From: Balneolales bacterium ANBcel1
GTDB taxonomy: Bacteria; Bacteroidota; Rhodothermia; Balneolales; Natronogracilivirgulaceae
Assembly (NCBI GenBank): GCA_029688905.1
Contig: JARULB010000003.1
Coordinates: 186,001 to 250,000 of the forward strand
Reading direction: 5' to 3'
DNA: 64,000 bases
The notes below the pieces were generated by a model. That model made no database searches. It saw only the letters and a program-made list of their open reading frames with translations, and was not told the DNA's origin. The position numbers and the translations under genes were made by a program. Of the stretch, positions 48,309-56,296 are shown piece after piece; position 1 is the stretch's first letter, and each line of letters opens with the position of its first letter.

Positions 48309-49400
48309 TTATCGAACCAGTAGCCTCATATCAACAACTTCACCGGGAATAAGATCCAGTTCGTGGTTGAGCGCAACACGCACAGGCAGTCCGGTAGTCT
48401 CGAATGGCTGATCAGGAAACAGCGACGACATATGCTGGATGGTCTCCATGTGGACGCCCACTTCTGCAATTCTCATGACGGTTTCGCTGCGCTGCCGGTC
48501 CTGTTTGCGCACAAGCACTTCCATACCCGGTTCCGGTGTGGTCACGAGGGGATGGCGCAGGTGTGCCAGGATATAGTCGGGTTTTGGAGAGCGGATGATG
48601 GCGATGGTGTCGCCCCGGTCGACATACTCACCACTTGTGCCATAAACAGCGGAAATTTGTCCACTGACCGGTGCATGCAGCGTGATCGGCATCATTTCGG
48701 CTCTGATGCGGTCGATGGTCCGGCGCTGCACTTCAATGGCCGCGGCTCTGGGATCTTCCTCCTTCCAGACGGCCATCAGGTCCTCCAGATCTATGCCGGC
48801 GAGTCTGTTTTCCATACGGTCGACCAGTTCGCCTATTTTTTCAACCTCTTCTTGAAGCGTTAAAAACCCGGTTTGTGACTGCTCGAGCTGTTCGTCGGAG
48901 GCGAGACCGCGCTCGTGCAGGTCCTGCAGTCTTCTGTACTCACGTTCAGCTGCCTGCTTCCGAATTTCGGCGATGCCAAGCCTGGCCCGGTTCTCCATCA
49001 AATCCATCTGAAGGGATTCGTAGTTGAGCAGGTTTCTCTGCTGGTCGGCGATGGGATCCATGGAAAGACGGATGAGTTCAATTTCCGCGAGAACGACGGA
49101 AAGTTCGGCCTCAACGATTCTCGGATCGGTGGTAATCAGCCGGCCGATCTGGTCGCCTGCCGATACGGTATCAAAAGGCCTTACGGAAATATCGGCCAGG
49201 GATCCATTCTGCGGACTTCGTATCTCCGCCTGTTGCCCCACCACATATCCCACCATATTGGCGGCATCAACACGGTCCTTCCAGAGATAGGCAACCACAA
49301 GAGCGACAAGGGCAAAAATCAAAAATGGTAGAATGCGCACACGCATTTCCCGCCACTTTCGTGACGGCGGTACCGGTATTTTATCAAAATTTTCTGCCAT
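48309..49400 (-). CDS. HlyD-family periplasmic adaptor-like protein
   Basis: This 363-residue membrane-fusion-type protein has one TM helix (ILPFLIFALVALVVAYLW, residues ~25-42). A lipoyl/barrel-sandwich half (GQQAEIRSPQNGSLADISV; DTVSAGDQIGRLITTD) follows. A long coiled-coil hairpin spans about 110-230. The second barrel half (ITLHAPVSGQISAVYGTSGEYVDRG) and a C-terminal beta-barrel (LIPGEVVDMRLLVR) end the protein. This is the HlyD/MFP architecture, but no ABC, MFS or RND partner and no outer-membrane channel gene are nearby. It lies 19 bp after the DUF4956 gene and 28 bp before the CotH gene, so it is probably dedicated to this operon. Confidence 0.88.
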   Translation of the reverse strand: MAENFDKIPVPPSRKWREMRVRILPFLIFALVALVVAYLWKDRVDAANMVGYVVGQQAEIRSPQNGSLADISVRPFDTVSAGDQIGRLITTDPRIVEAELSVVLAEIELIRLSMDPIADQQRNLLNYESLQMDLMENRARLGIAEIRKQAAEREYRRLQDLHERGLASDEQLEQSQTGFLTLQEEVEKIGELVDRMENRLAGIDLEDLMAVWKEEDPRAAAIEVQRRTIDRIRAEMMPITLHAPVSGQISAVYGTSGEYVDRGDTIAIIRSPKPDYILAHLRHPLVTTPEPGMEVLVRKQDRQRSETVMRIAEVGVHMETIQHMSSLFPDQPFETTGLPVRVALNHELDLIPGEVVDMRLLVR

Positions 49401-49419
49401 GGCTATACTAACGATATAC

Positions 49420-50106
49420 TTAGACTTCCGATTCTTCCTCGGCTTTCATTGTGGTTACGCGTGATATGGAGGCATTGGCCTGAAGGTCACTTAGAAGATC
49501 ATGTACACGGTCGGGATCGCGCAGCAACAGCCGGTAGGAGAGGTCTGCGCCCTCCTCGTCATGGCCGGATCGCTGGCTGGCCATTTGAATTTTCAGTGCA
49601 TGACGCTCGAGCAGGTGCTGCAGCCCCGGCAGCTTCTTCAGGGAATCGGCCCAGTGCAGGTTCAGGATGAGGTCATATCGCTGGCGGGCGCCGAACGAGG
49701 TAAACCACAGATAGAAGAGCACCATGGACGCGACCAGGGTTCCGATAAGCGCCGTTGAATATTTTTGTGTTCCGCAGGCCATTCCGATTACGATGAGGCT
49801 CAGGATATATACCGTGTCAAGGGTATCCCGCACGATATTCCGGAACCGGACAATGGCGAATACGGCCATGAGACTGAAAGCGGTAACCAGGTTGTTGTCC
49901 AATACCATCATCACCAAGGCAACGGTGATGGGAATTAATATCAGGGAACTGACGTAGGTACGCGAATAGGACAACCCGGAGTGGGTGTACATATACACCC
50001 AGGCCAACATCTGTCCGCACAAAAAGGCCAGCAGCAGCGCCATCAGCAGGGCTGAAAAGTCCGTGGGTAGCGGCGCTACATCACCAAAATAGAACCAGTC
50101 CGACAT
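49420..50106 (-). CDS. DUF4956 family membrane protein
   Basis: The 228-residue protein has four hydrophobic segments in residues ~18-135 (ALLMALLLAFLCGQMLAWVY; LILIPITVALVMMVL; FSLMAVFAIVRFRNIVRDT; YILSLIVIGMACG) and a cytoplasmic ~80-residue C-terminal domain with an ACT-like beta-alpha pattern (DLSYRLLLRDPDRVHDLLSD). The VRFRNIVRDTLDT stretch is the part of DUF4956 I recognise. The biochemical role is not known. It is 20 bp after the VTC-domain gene and 19 bp before HlyD. Membrane placement next to a polyphosphate-polymerase-like domain suggests a channel or membrane partner, which is inference. Confidence 0.85.
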   Translation of the reverse strand: MSDWFYFGDVAPLPTDFSALLMALLLAFLCGQMLAWVYMYTHSGLSYSRTYVSSLILIPITVALVMMVLDNNLVTAFSLMAVFAIVRFRNIVRDTLDTVYILSLIVIGMACGTQKYSTALIGTLVASMVLFYLWFTSFGARQRYDLILNLHWADSLKKLPGLQHLLERHALKIQMASQRSGHDEEGADLSYRLLLRDPDRVHDLLSDLQANASISRVTTMKAEEESEV

Positions 50107-50126
50107 AAATTATTGCGTAAAATTAG

Positions 50127-50882
50127 TCATACGTACGACCGTAAAAACCGGTACTCGCCGAGGTTGGTCACACCGTCGACGTACTTCGCCGCGCCAACCT
50201 GACGCAGCCCGAATATTTGTACCAGGTCTTTAAACCAGTTTGGAAACCGGTTGGTAAATTTCAATTCGAGAATCAGGTCATTGCCAAAGACCAGCCTCGG
50301 ATTGCTCATCTCCGGAGAGAAGGAAATGGTTTTGTGAGGCTCACTTCGCACTTGCCGGTCGATGGTCACCCTGATCTTGTTGGAGCCGTCGGCGACCCAG
50401 GCCTCCCTGAAATAGGCAACATGTACCTTGGGTTCTGCCTGCAGGTGGTTAATCAGTCTCGAAAAATCCAGCAGGGCGTCCATCTGCTCCCCGCTGGGAT
50501 CCACCAGGCAGGAAGAGCCAGGGAGGAAGCCGCGGGCCACATCATCAGCGGCATGACGATGAACGATGGCGCGCTTTTTGGCAATGATCTTGTCGTGACG
50601 CCGCTTGATCTCAAAATATAGCGGAGCGTCTTCCATCTGTTCGTAAAAACGGACGCGTAGCTTGTAGCGATTGCGATCCCCGTTGATGGTGTTCTGGTAC
50701 GTTCTCATGCCCGGGGAGTCGAAGTACAGACTGTGGACCGGGTACGAGAGATTGGGCTGTGTGGCTCCATACGAATCAATATCCAGATAAGACGACAAAA
50801 AGTCGCGTATTCCAAGCGCAACATTCTCATTGATCACATACTTGTGCTCGAATCGCTGCCTTTGAATCGTATCGATACCCAT
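50127..50882 (-). CDS. VTC-domain (polyphosphate polymerase-like) protein
   Basis: This 251-residue cytoplasmic protein is of the triphosphate-tunnel-metalloenzyme superfamily, VTC subgroup. Tunnel residues are visible: FEHKYVIN (Glu12, Lys14), NRYKLRVRFY (Lys74, Arg76, Arg78), YFEIKRR (Glu91, Lys93), RVTIDRQV, and LILELKFTNRFP near residue 215. In eukaryotic Vtc4 these basic and acidic side chains polymerise ATP gamma-phosphates into polyphosphate. Whether this bacterial homologue makes polyphosphate or handles another triphosphate substrate is not shown. It is the first gene of the operon with DUF4956, HlyD and CotH. The GTA-free N-terminus (MGIDTIQRQR) marks a normal start. Confidence 0.9.
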   Translation of the reverse strand: MGIDTIQRQRFEHKYVINENVALGIRDFLSSYLDIDSYGATQPNLSYPVHSLYFDSPGMRTYQNTINGDRNRYKLRVRFYEQMEDAPLYFEIKRRHDKIIAKKRAIVHRHAADDVARGFLPGSSCLVDPSGEQMDALLDFSRLINHLQAEPKVHVAYFREAWVADGSNKIRVTIDRQVRSEPHKTISFSPEMSNPRLVFGNDLILELKFTNRFPNWFKDLVQIFGLRQVGAAKYVDGVTNLGEYRFLRSYV

Positions 50883-51227
50883 GCTGCTTCAGCTTCCTTG
50901 TTCGGTTAGCGCTTCCAGGCCCTGATTTAATAGTACACCTGATCATATAAAACGAAGGATTTCCATCGAATCGCATTCTATGAAAAGATAATAATTTTTT
51001 AACATCAAGAAAAAAAGCAAAAAGTGTGAAAAATACACTAAATAATCGCCCTCCTGTTCATTTGTCCGGCGATCGAACCGTTTTTGCTTTTTTTTGGTTA
51101 TACTTCGGAGTTGTACATGAATACATATAAGTGATTCATGTAAAACTGAATCGATACATAACTGTCCGTTAATATCGTTATCGGCTTTAGTTCGAAAAAT
51201 TTCAGTATCCACAACCCTACACTACCC
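50883..51227. other. Divergent intergenic region between VTC operon and TlpA-like gene
   Basis: These 345 bp are AT-rich compared with the flanks and should contain divergent promoters for the VTC-CotH operon (minus) and the TlpA-like gene (plus). The only structured element I see is an inverted repeat TACATGAAT-N11-ATTCATGTA at 51114-51142. No coding sequence is supported; short frames here lack family features. Confidence 0.55.
51114..51142. promoter_or_regulatory. Inverted repeat, possible operator
   Basis: TACATGAAT at 51114-51122 is matched by ATTCATGTA at 51134-51142 with an 11-base spacer. The symmetry and spacing fit a dimeric regulator site. It is ~85 bp upstream of the TlpA-like start. 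No regulator can be assigned. Confidence 0.35.
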
Positions 51228-51746
51228 ATGCGACGATATATCGCTATTTTCACATTCCTGCTTCTGGCTGGATTCGGCGTCTTATATGCGATCTCCACAG
51301 AAGCACCTGCGGGTGATGCCGCCGACACCAACACGATCCTTCAGGAGGCAGAATTCACCGACCTGAACGGCAACGCACTGACCATGGCTGATTTTCAAGG
51401 CAAAACCGTGTTGATCGACATATGGGAAACCTGGTGCACTCCCTGCATCCGAAGCATGCCGACGCTTCAAAAACTAATGGATGATTATCCGGATGATTTC
51501 ATTGTGTTGGCTGTTTCTCCGGGTTATATGGACTCGCCTGAAGATGTTCGGCAATTTGTCGATAACAATGACTATGATTTCCAGTTTGTCTTCGGGCAGG
51601 ACTTCAGCAATGCGCTTCAGGTACAAAGTCTGCCCTACAAGGTCTATGTCAACCCGTCCGGAGAGTACGTTACAACCGTACTGGGAAGTCACGGTCCGGA
51701 AGCCGATTACGAAAAAACACGGGAAATTATTGAACAGCATCTGTAG
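51228..51746 (+). CDS. TlpA-like thioredoxin family protein
   Basis: This 172-residue envelope thiol-disulphide protein has an N-terminal membrane anchor or signal (IAIFTFLLLAGFGVLYAIS), then a thioredoxin-fold domain of the AhpC/TSA-Redoxin-TlpA type (DLNGNALTMADFQGKTVLID, IWETWCTPCIRSMPTLQKL with a WCTPC active site, and a cis-Pro in QSLPYKVYVNPSGE). It should work in the periplasm, reducing or oxidising protein disulphides, for example in cytochrome c maturation or redox defence. It is monocistronic-looking and ~90 bp before ahcY. The specific partner is unknown. Confidence 0.92.
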   Translation: MRRYIAIFTFLLLAGFGVLYAISTEAPAGDAADTNTILQEAEFTDLNGNALTMADFQGKTVLIDIWETWCTPCIRSMPTLQKLMDDYPDDFIVLAVSPGYMDSPEDVRQFVDNNDYDFQFVFGQDFSNALQVQSLPYKVYVNPSGEYVTTVLGSHGPEADYEKTREIIEQHL

Positions 51747-51839
51747 TTGTGCTGGCGTTTCCCGCAAATTCGCCGGATAAATGGTATCTTGAAGGAAATT
51801 GATTACGCTGATTTTAAACTTTAATGCAGAGAAAAGTAT

Positions 51840-53150
51840 ATGAGTGAAGTAAAGGAGAAGAAACTGCCCTACAAAGTAGCAGACATCACACTGGCCGACT
51901 ACGGCCGAAAAGAGATTGATCTGGCCGAGGCCGAGATGCCGGGTCTGATGGCCTTGCGCGAGGAATTTGGCCGAAGCAAGCCTCTCAAGGGTGCCCGCAT
52001 TGCCGGTTGTCTGCACATGACCATCCAGACAGCGGTGCTTATCGAAACCCTCGTGGAGCTGGGTGCCAGGGTGCAATGGTCCTCATGCAATATCTACTCA
52101 ACCCAGGATCATGCCGCGGCGGCAATTGCCAAAGCCGGCATCCCCGTTTACGCCTGGAAGGGAATGACCGAGGAGGAGTACAACTGGTGCATTGAACAGA
52201 CCCTTATTTTTGATGACGGCCAGCCGCTGGATCTGATCCTGGACGACGGCGGAGACCTCACCAACATGGTACTGGACAACTATCCTGAGCTGGCCCAAAA
52301 CCTGAAGGGTATCTCCGAAGAGACAACTACCGGAGTGCTGCGATTGCACGACCGCATCAAGGCCGGCACGCTTCCGGTTCCCGCGATCAACGTCAACGAC
52401 TCCGTAACAAAGTCGAAGTTCGACAACAAATACGGTTGCAAGGAGTCCTGCGTGGATGCCATTCGCCGGGCTACCGATGTCATGCTTGCCGGCAAGGTGG
52501 CCGTAGTGGCCGGGTACGGTGATGTGGGCAAAGGCTCTGCGGCATCGCTGCGAGGTGCCGGCGCGCGGGTCATTGTCACCGAAATAGATCCGATCTGTGC
52601 ACTTCAGGCGGCCATGGACGGTTTCGAGGTCAAGAAGATGGCTGATGCTGTTAAAGAAGCCAATATTGTGGTCACCGCCACCGGAAATCGCGATATTCTT
52701 TCGGAAGAGCATTTCCGGGGGATGAAGGACAAGGCGATCGTGGGCAACATTGGCCACTTCGACAACGAGATTGATGTCGCATGGCTGAAGGCCAATGCCG
52801 AGGAGATCAACATCAAGCCTCAGGTGGACCTGTACCGATTTTCCGATGACCGGGAAGTGATCCTGCTTTCCCAGGGCCGGCTGATGAACCTGGGTAATGC
52901 CACCGGACACCCTAGCTTTGTAATGAGCAACAGCTTTACCAATCAGACCCTGGCCCAGATGGCCTTGTGGCAGCGGCCGGATGATTTCGAGGTGGGCGTG
53001 CATGTGCTGCCGAAAGACCTCGACGAGAAGGTAGCCAGGCTGCACCTGAAAAAAATCGGCGTGGAGCTGGACGAACTCTCAGACGAACAGGCCGAATATA
53101 TCGGAGTGCCGAAATCCGGCCCGTTCAAAACCGACGCCTACCGGTACTAG
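51840..53150 (+). CDS. ahcY: S-adenosylhomocysteine hydrolase
   Basis: This enzyme splits S-adenosylhomocysteine to adenosine and homocysteine, using bound NAD+. The 436-residue sequence shows [44 protein letters not shown]-type and ETTTGVLRL segments, [13 protein letters not shown], and the NAD-binding [20 protein letters not shown]. The C-terminus ends KTDAYRY, as in most SAHH. The length fits. Only ~90 bp separate it from the TlpA-like gene; I looked for a SAH riboswitch there and saw no fold of the needed size. It is followed by 255 bp of non-coding sequence and tRNA-Arg. Confidence 0.98.
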   Translation: MSEVKEKKLPYKVADITLADYGRKEIDLAEAEMPGLMALREEFGRSKPLKGARIAGCLHMTIQTAVLIETLVELGARVQWSSCNIYSTQDHAAAAIAKAGIPVYAWKGMTEEEYNWCIEQTLIFDDGQPLDLILDDGGDLTNMVLDNYPELAQNLKGISEETTTGVLRLHDRIKAGTLPVPAINVNDSVTKSKFDNKYGCKESCVDAIRRATDVMLAGKVAVVAGYGDVGKGSAASLRGAGARVIVTEIDPICALQAAMDGFEVKKMADAVKEANIVVTATGNRDILSEEHFRGMKDKAIVGNIGHFDNEIDVAWLKANAEEINIKPQVDLYRFSDDREVILLSQGRLMNLGNATGHPSFVMSNSFTNQTLAQMALWQRPDDFEVGVHVLPKDLDEKVARLHLKKIGVELDELSDEQAEYIGVPKSGPFKTDAYRY

Positions 53151-53405
53151 CCGGGAATCAGAATAGCGCTGAACCGAGTCGCGGCAATGGCGGAACTGCC
53201 GCCGGCCGCTGACTCACTGCGCATTTTGCCGGTGATTATTTCGACAGATCCGGGACAATTGCCGCTCTGATTATTCGTAGGTAACCCTCTCACCCGGGAA
53301 AGAAAACGAGAGAATCTCTGCGCCAGATTTTGCACCGACAGAAGCAAACGTTTTCTATTGTATAGCACCGGTTTTACCCTTATCTTTGGGGTCTTATTGA
53401 AAGAT

Positions 53406-53479
<74 letters not shown>

Positions 53480-53488
53480 CCCGAATCC

Positions 53489-53533
53489 AATGCCTTGTGT
53501 TGCAGCGACTTGCTGTGGCGCAAGGCATTTTTT
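53489..53533 (+). terminator. Rho-independent terminator of tRNA-Arg
   Basis: An 18-bp stem (AATGCCTTGTGTTGCAGC with GCTGTGGCGCAAGGCATT, several G-U wobbles), a five-base loop and a run of T residues follow the tRNA by 10 bases. This ends the tRNA transcript. Confidence 0.9.
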
Positions 53534-53818
53534 GTTTGGGGATGCTTTGATGACGGTGTTGACCTGGTTACAAGTCGAAAACATGTCCCTGATCATTAAC
53601 AAGGGTAACCGTGCACTCCTGAGACGGCGATTGTCACTTCTGCTATCATAGCAACTGCCAATACTGGCTCCAAAAGCTACCGTTTGGGCTGATTCTTTCA
53701 CGTGCTCTGCCCGGCAACATACATCAAGGTGACAAAAAAACAACTACTTGTGTAACAAATCGCATCCTCGGTTCTCTTGTATCTGAATCAACCAATAACT
53801 CCGGGACGAGGGTATGTC
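53534..53818. other. Non-coding stretch upstream of the AraC-like gene
   Basis: With the terminator this makes a ~340-bp gene-free gap after tRNA-Arg. Base composition starts to become more AT-rich here, towards the bacteriocin-type block. A promoter for the AraC-like gene is expected, but I cannot point to one. I found no second copy of the tRNA 3' end that would mark an attachment site. Confidence 0.45.
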
Positions 53819-54268
53819 ATGACGATGAATCAACTCAAGAGTAGAGCAGTGCAATACAAGGCAAGAATAGCAATTGATATTTTGCTCGAAAATGTTGAAT
53901 CGATACCGAACGTTCAAGTCTGGGCGGATAAGGCCCGAATGTCGCGGAGATGGCTCTGTAGATCGATTAGAATGGCCTATGGAAAATCACCAAAAGAAAT
54001 ATTGAGAGAAGTGAAATTTGAAAAGGTGGTTTGCCTAATCCTGGATCAGGGGTTGGAAGCCGGCTGCTATTCCGTTGGCATTGATTCCGGATTCAAAAGC
54101 GCATCGGGATTGTCAAAGTTTTTATCAGCTTACCATAATGTGACTTTCACTGAGTTGAAAAACGTGATAATTGCTGAAGGAAAACACCTGAATTTTCACT
54201 GGCTGAAAAAGTACCCAAAACAGAAACAAACTTCTCAAATGGGAAACAGTTTCAGCTTGTGGATTTAG
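53819..54268 (+). CDS. AraC-type helix-turn-helix protein
   Basis: This 149-residue protein has an AraC/XylS-like C-terminal-type DNA-binding domain and little else. The segment NVQVWADKARMSRRWLCRSI, then RMAYGKSPKEILREVKFEKV, reads as the first HTH, and AGCYSVGIDSGFKSASGLSKF, then FLSAYHNVTF, as the second (the usual GFxxxSYFxxxFKKxxGxTP region). There is no sensor domain. It begins the AT-rich block and lies ~85 bp upstream of the double-glycine peptide gene, so it is the best candidate regulator of that cluster. I chose ATG 53819; a weaker in-frame TTG at 53777 also exists. Confidence 0.8.
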   Translation: MTMNQLKSRAVQYKARIAIDILLENVESIPNVQVWADKARMSRRWLCRSIRMAYGKSPKEILREVKFEKVVCLILDQGLEAGCYSVGIDSGFKSASGLSKFLSAYHNVTFTELKNVIIAEGKHLNFHWLKKYPKQKQTSQMGNSFSLWI

Positions 54269-54343
54269 CCTGATTGAAAGTAATTAGCTACGTGCATCCA
54301 TCAATGTATTTCGGTGGATAAAACCATAAGCTAACTCAACAGT

Positions 54344-54347
54344 GAGG
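54344..54347 (+). promoter_or_regulatory. Ribosome binding site GAGG of the peptide gene
   Basis: GAGG six bases before ATG 54354 fixes the start of the double-glycine peptide; a GTG 12 bases upstream is in frame but lacks such a site. Confidence 0.7.
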
Positions 54348-54353
54348 ATTAAT

Positions 54354-54569
54354 ATGAAAACGTTGTGTATAGAGGATTTGGAACAGTTAAATGGTGGGGA
54401 TGTATGTGCCGCAGTCACAGGTGGGGCTGCTGGAGCAGGATGGGCTGCTGCAGTAGGCGGTGGTATTGCCAATGGTGCCAAGTTCGGATGGAAACTAGGC
54501 GCTAAGGGTTTAGCGGTTGCTGCAATTGGAGGCGCGTTAGCTGGCGGAACCTGCTATTTATTAAGTTAA
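54354..54569 (+). CDS. Double-glycine leader bacteriocin-like peptide precursor
   Basis: The 71-residue precursor opens with MKTLCIEDLEQLNGG, a short leader ending in the Gly-Gly cleavage site used by C39-peptidase ABC exporters. The predicted mature peptide (56 residues) starts DVCAAVTGGAAGAG and is rich in Gly and Ala with repeated small-xxx-small spacing (GGAAGAGWAAAVGGG). It contains two cysteines (one near its start, one in GGTCYLLS at its end), so an internal disulphide is possible. This fits class IIb-like bacteriocins. It lies upstream of a C39-peptidase ABC transporter gene at 56.6 kb, which should process and export it. No second, partner peptide was found. Confidence 0.85.
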   Translation: MKTLCIEDLEQLNGGDVCAAVTGGAAGAGWAAAVGGGIANGAKFGWKLGAKGLAVAAIGGALAGGTCYLLS

Positions 54570-54582
54570 TAATGTACTTCAA

Positions 54583-54630
54583 TTTAAAAATCACTGAATA
54601 TGAGATTTCTCATATTCAGTGATTTTTAAA
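54583..54630 (+). terminator. Perfect 23-bp hairpin, probable terminator or attenuator
   Basis: TTTAAAAATCACTGAATATG-type sequence (54583-54605) is perfectly repeated in inverse at 54608-54630 with almost no loop. T- and A-rich flanks mean it can act in both directions. It lies 13 bp after the peptide stop and 20 bp before the next start, so it may let the precursor be expressed more than the downstream genes. Confidence 0.85.
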
Positions 54631-54649
54631 AAAACAAGAGGTCTTAATA

Positions 54650-54964
54650 ATGGACAATGCACTTCCAAAATACTCAATAAATACTTTTCAAGCAGCTTAT
54701 TGGTTAAGCATGGTATTTCTATTATTCATGTGCTTGTTTTTTATTATTGATCATTCTTTTGTATTGATCGAATACAGAATTTACTCACTCACATCAACCG
54801 GTGTTTTGGGGGTGTTGTCAATTTTTTCATTTGGTTGGTATGCTTCAAAAAAAGGCAGGCCTGAAAAATCACTTTTTGAACATCTCCTGTTCTCTTTGGC
54901 ATTTACTATGATAACTGTTGGAATCTACTTTATAGCCTTTTCTATAGCAAAGCTAGTGTCTTAA
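54650..54964 (+). CDS. Small three-helix membrane protein, candidate immunity protein
   Basis: This 104-residue protein has three hydrophobic helices (AYWLSMVFLLFMCLFFIID; TGVLGVLSIFSFGWYA; LAFTMITVGIYFIAFSIAKL) and a short polar loop with KKGRPEKS between TM2 and TM3. AGAGG precedes the start. Position right after the bacteriocin-like peptide and hairpin, and its size, suggest a self-immunity protein, but no sequence family is recognised. The Phe/Ile-rich sequence and AT-rich codons match the block around it. Confidence 0.7.
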   Translation: MDNALPKYSINTFQAAYWLSMVFLLFMCLFFIIDHSFVLIEYRIYSLTSTGVLGVLSIFSFGWYASKKGRPEKSLFEHLLFSLAFTMITVGIYFIAFSIAKLVS

Positions 54965-55103
54965 ACTCCAGAAAGCGTGCTTTATCTGTCTTTTTTTGTC
55001 AATTAAATAATCCTATTCGATTTGTATTTCTTTGCGCATTTGTGGCATTGCTCAATTTTAGTTTTAAAATACATCAGTCTATCTGTGAATACACAAAATC
55101 TAC

Positions 55104-55451
55104 ATGGAAAAAGCAGCCCAAATCTCTACGTTTGAAATGTGGAACATAATGGAAATATTGAGTTGGGTATTGTACTCACTCGCAATTGTCATATTCATAC
55201 TTTCCCAACTAAATGTATTGGAAGCGACAACACTTGTTTCTGTGAATATACATGACACTTCAATCACCTTTGGGTATTCCACAGTTATATTTTTGCTGGG
55301 CGCCTTTTTCCATAGCAGGTCAGTTTTTATAGAGAGAAAAGTTAAGCACCATTTGGGTAATAATACTTTTATATCTGCCTTTGGTTTTTTTCTTGGCATG
55401 TCTGCTATTGCCTTTCTGGTAGTCGTTCTCATCACCGTTATTGAAGGTTAA
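55104..55451 (+). CDS. Second small membrane protein of the bacteriocin block
   Basis: This 115-residue protein has three hydrophobic segments (MEILSWVLYSLAIVIFILS; STVIFLLGAFFHSRS; FFLGMSAIAFLVVVLITVIE) with a basic polar stretch (VFIERKVKHHLGNN) between the last two. Its helix spacing resembles that of the preceding 104-residue protein, but the sequences are not obviously homologous. It could be an immunity or transport accessory. No known family is recognised. The start codon has no strong ribosome site nearby. Confidence 0.65.
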   Translation: MEKAAQISTFEMWNIMEILSWVLYSLAIVIFILSQLNVLEATTLVSVNIHDTSITFGYSTVIFLLGAFFHSRSVFIERKVKHHLGNNTFISAFGFFLGMSAIAFLVVVLITVIEG

Positions 55452-55664
55452 ACATTACCAGATGCAATCCGGCACCCACTATCTCATCATCCCCCCATAG
55501 AACACTTCTTATTGCAATCATATAATCATGAATTGCCGGATTACACCAACACCATCATCGAATTGCCTTGCAACAATAGCACCAAAAAACAACCTTACGA
55601 CAAAACGCTTTTTCTGTCATAACTTATATATGAAAGCCAATCAGGAAAACTATCGTTATATAAT

Positions 55665-56294
55665 ATGAAAACGAATTATTGGCCGCTCCTGATATTATTG
55701 TTGATGTACTTTATCATTAACTTATTTGATCAGCTGTATGTTTTCACAGATGAATTTATATATAGAAGCCTCCGTAATGAATTTTCAGAAAGTGCTCTTG
55801 AAGCTCTGATTACCTCTCACAACCGGTTCGGGTGGATCAGTTTCGCTCTGCTGCCATTCATCATTTTACTGAAAATTCTGTTTACTGCTTTTTGTGTAAC
55901 AACCGGCGCAATTTTTACAGATACAGATTTTTCATTTGGGAATATCTTCCAGTCTGCAACGTATTCAGAATTTATTTTTTTGTTTTCACAGGCTGTATTT
56001 TCACTGAATCTTTTTTTGAACCGGGACGAGTTGACAATTGATAGTGCCGGGAATTTCTTCCCCTTATCCGTTTTAAGCTATTTTGGTGTGGAGAACGTTG
56101 TCATCTGGCTCCACTACCCTCTCCAAACTCTCAACGTGTTTGAAGTCGCTTATGTCCTGTGCCTCACCTGGCTGCTTTCCAGACAGTGGAAACCCGATTT
56201 TGTTGACAGCATTAACATAGTATTGCCTTCCTATGGAATCGGTCTATTGACATGGATGATGCTGGTCGTATTCCTGACACTTCAGATCAGCTGA
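55665..56294 (+). CDS. Multi-pass membrane protein of unknown function
   Basis: This 209-residue protein has about five hydrophobic segments (YWPLLILLLMYFIINLF; WISFALLPFIILLKILF; EFIFLFSQAVFSLNLF; VFEVAYVLCLTWLLS; IGLLTWMMLVVFLTL). The pattern is Yip1-like, as in unknown membrane proteins I associate with peptide-export clusters in this bacterial group, but I cannot confirm a family. It is followed directly (2 bp) by a small open frame and then the C39 exporter, so it is probably in the same operon. A role in export or immunity is inference. Confidence 0.7.
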   Translation: MKTNYWPLLILLLMYFIINLFDQLYVFTDEFIYRSLRNEFSESALEALITSHNRFGWISFALLPFIILLKILFTAFCVTTGAIFTDTDFSFGNIFQSATYSEFIFLFSQAVFSLNLFLNRDELTIDSAGNFFPLSVLSYFGVENVVIWLHYPLQTLNVFEVAYVLCLTWLLSRQWKPDFVDSINIVLPSYGIGLLTWMMLVVFLTLQIS

Positions 56295-56296
56295 CC

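Noticed and set aside
51747-51839. Possible SAH riboswitch before ahcY
   Set aside because: The gap is only ~93 bp and I saw no conserved pseudoknot-like pairing or known SAH motif.
52098-53045. Long minus-strand open frame opposite ahcY
   Set aside because: The ahcY protein is complete and unambiguous; the opposite frame has no family match I can see.
55466-55545. Inverted AATCCGGC and GCCGGATT about 60 bp apart
   Set aside because: Short, distant and without further structure, so likely chance in an AT-rich gap.
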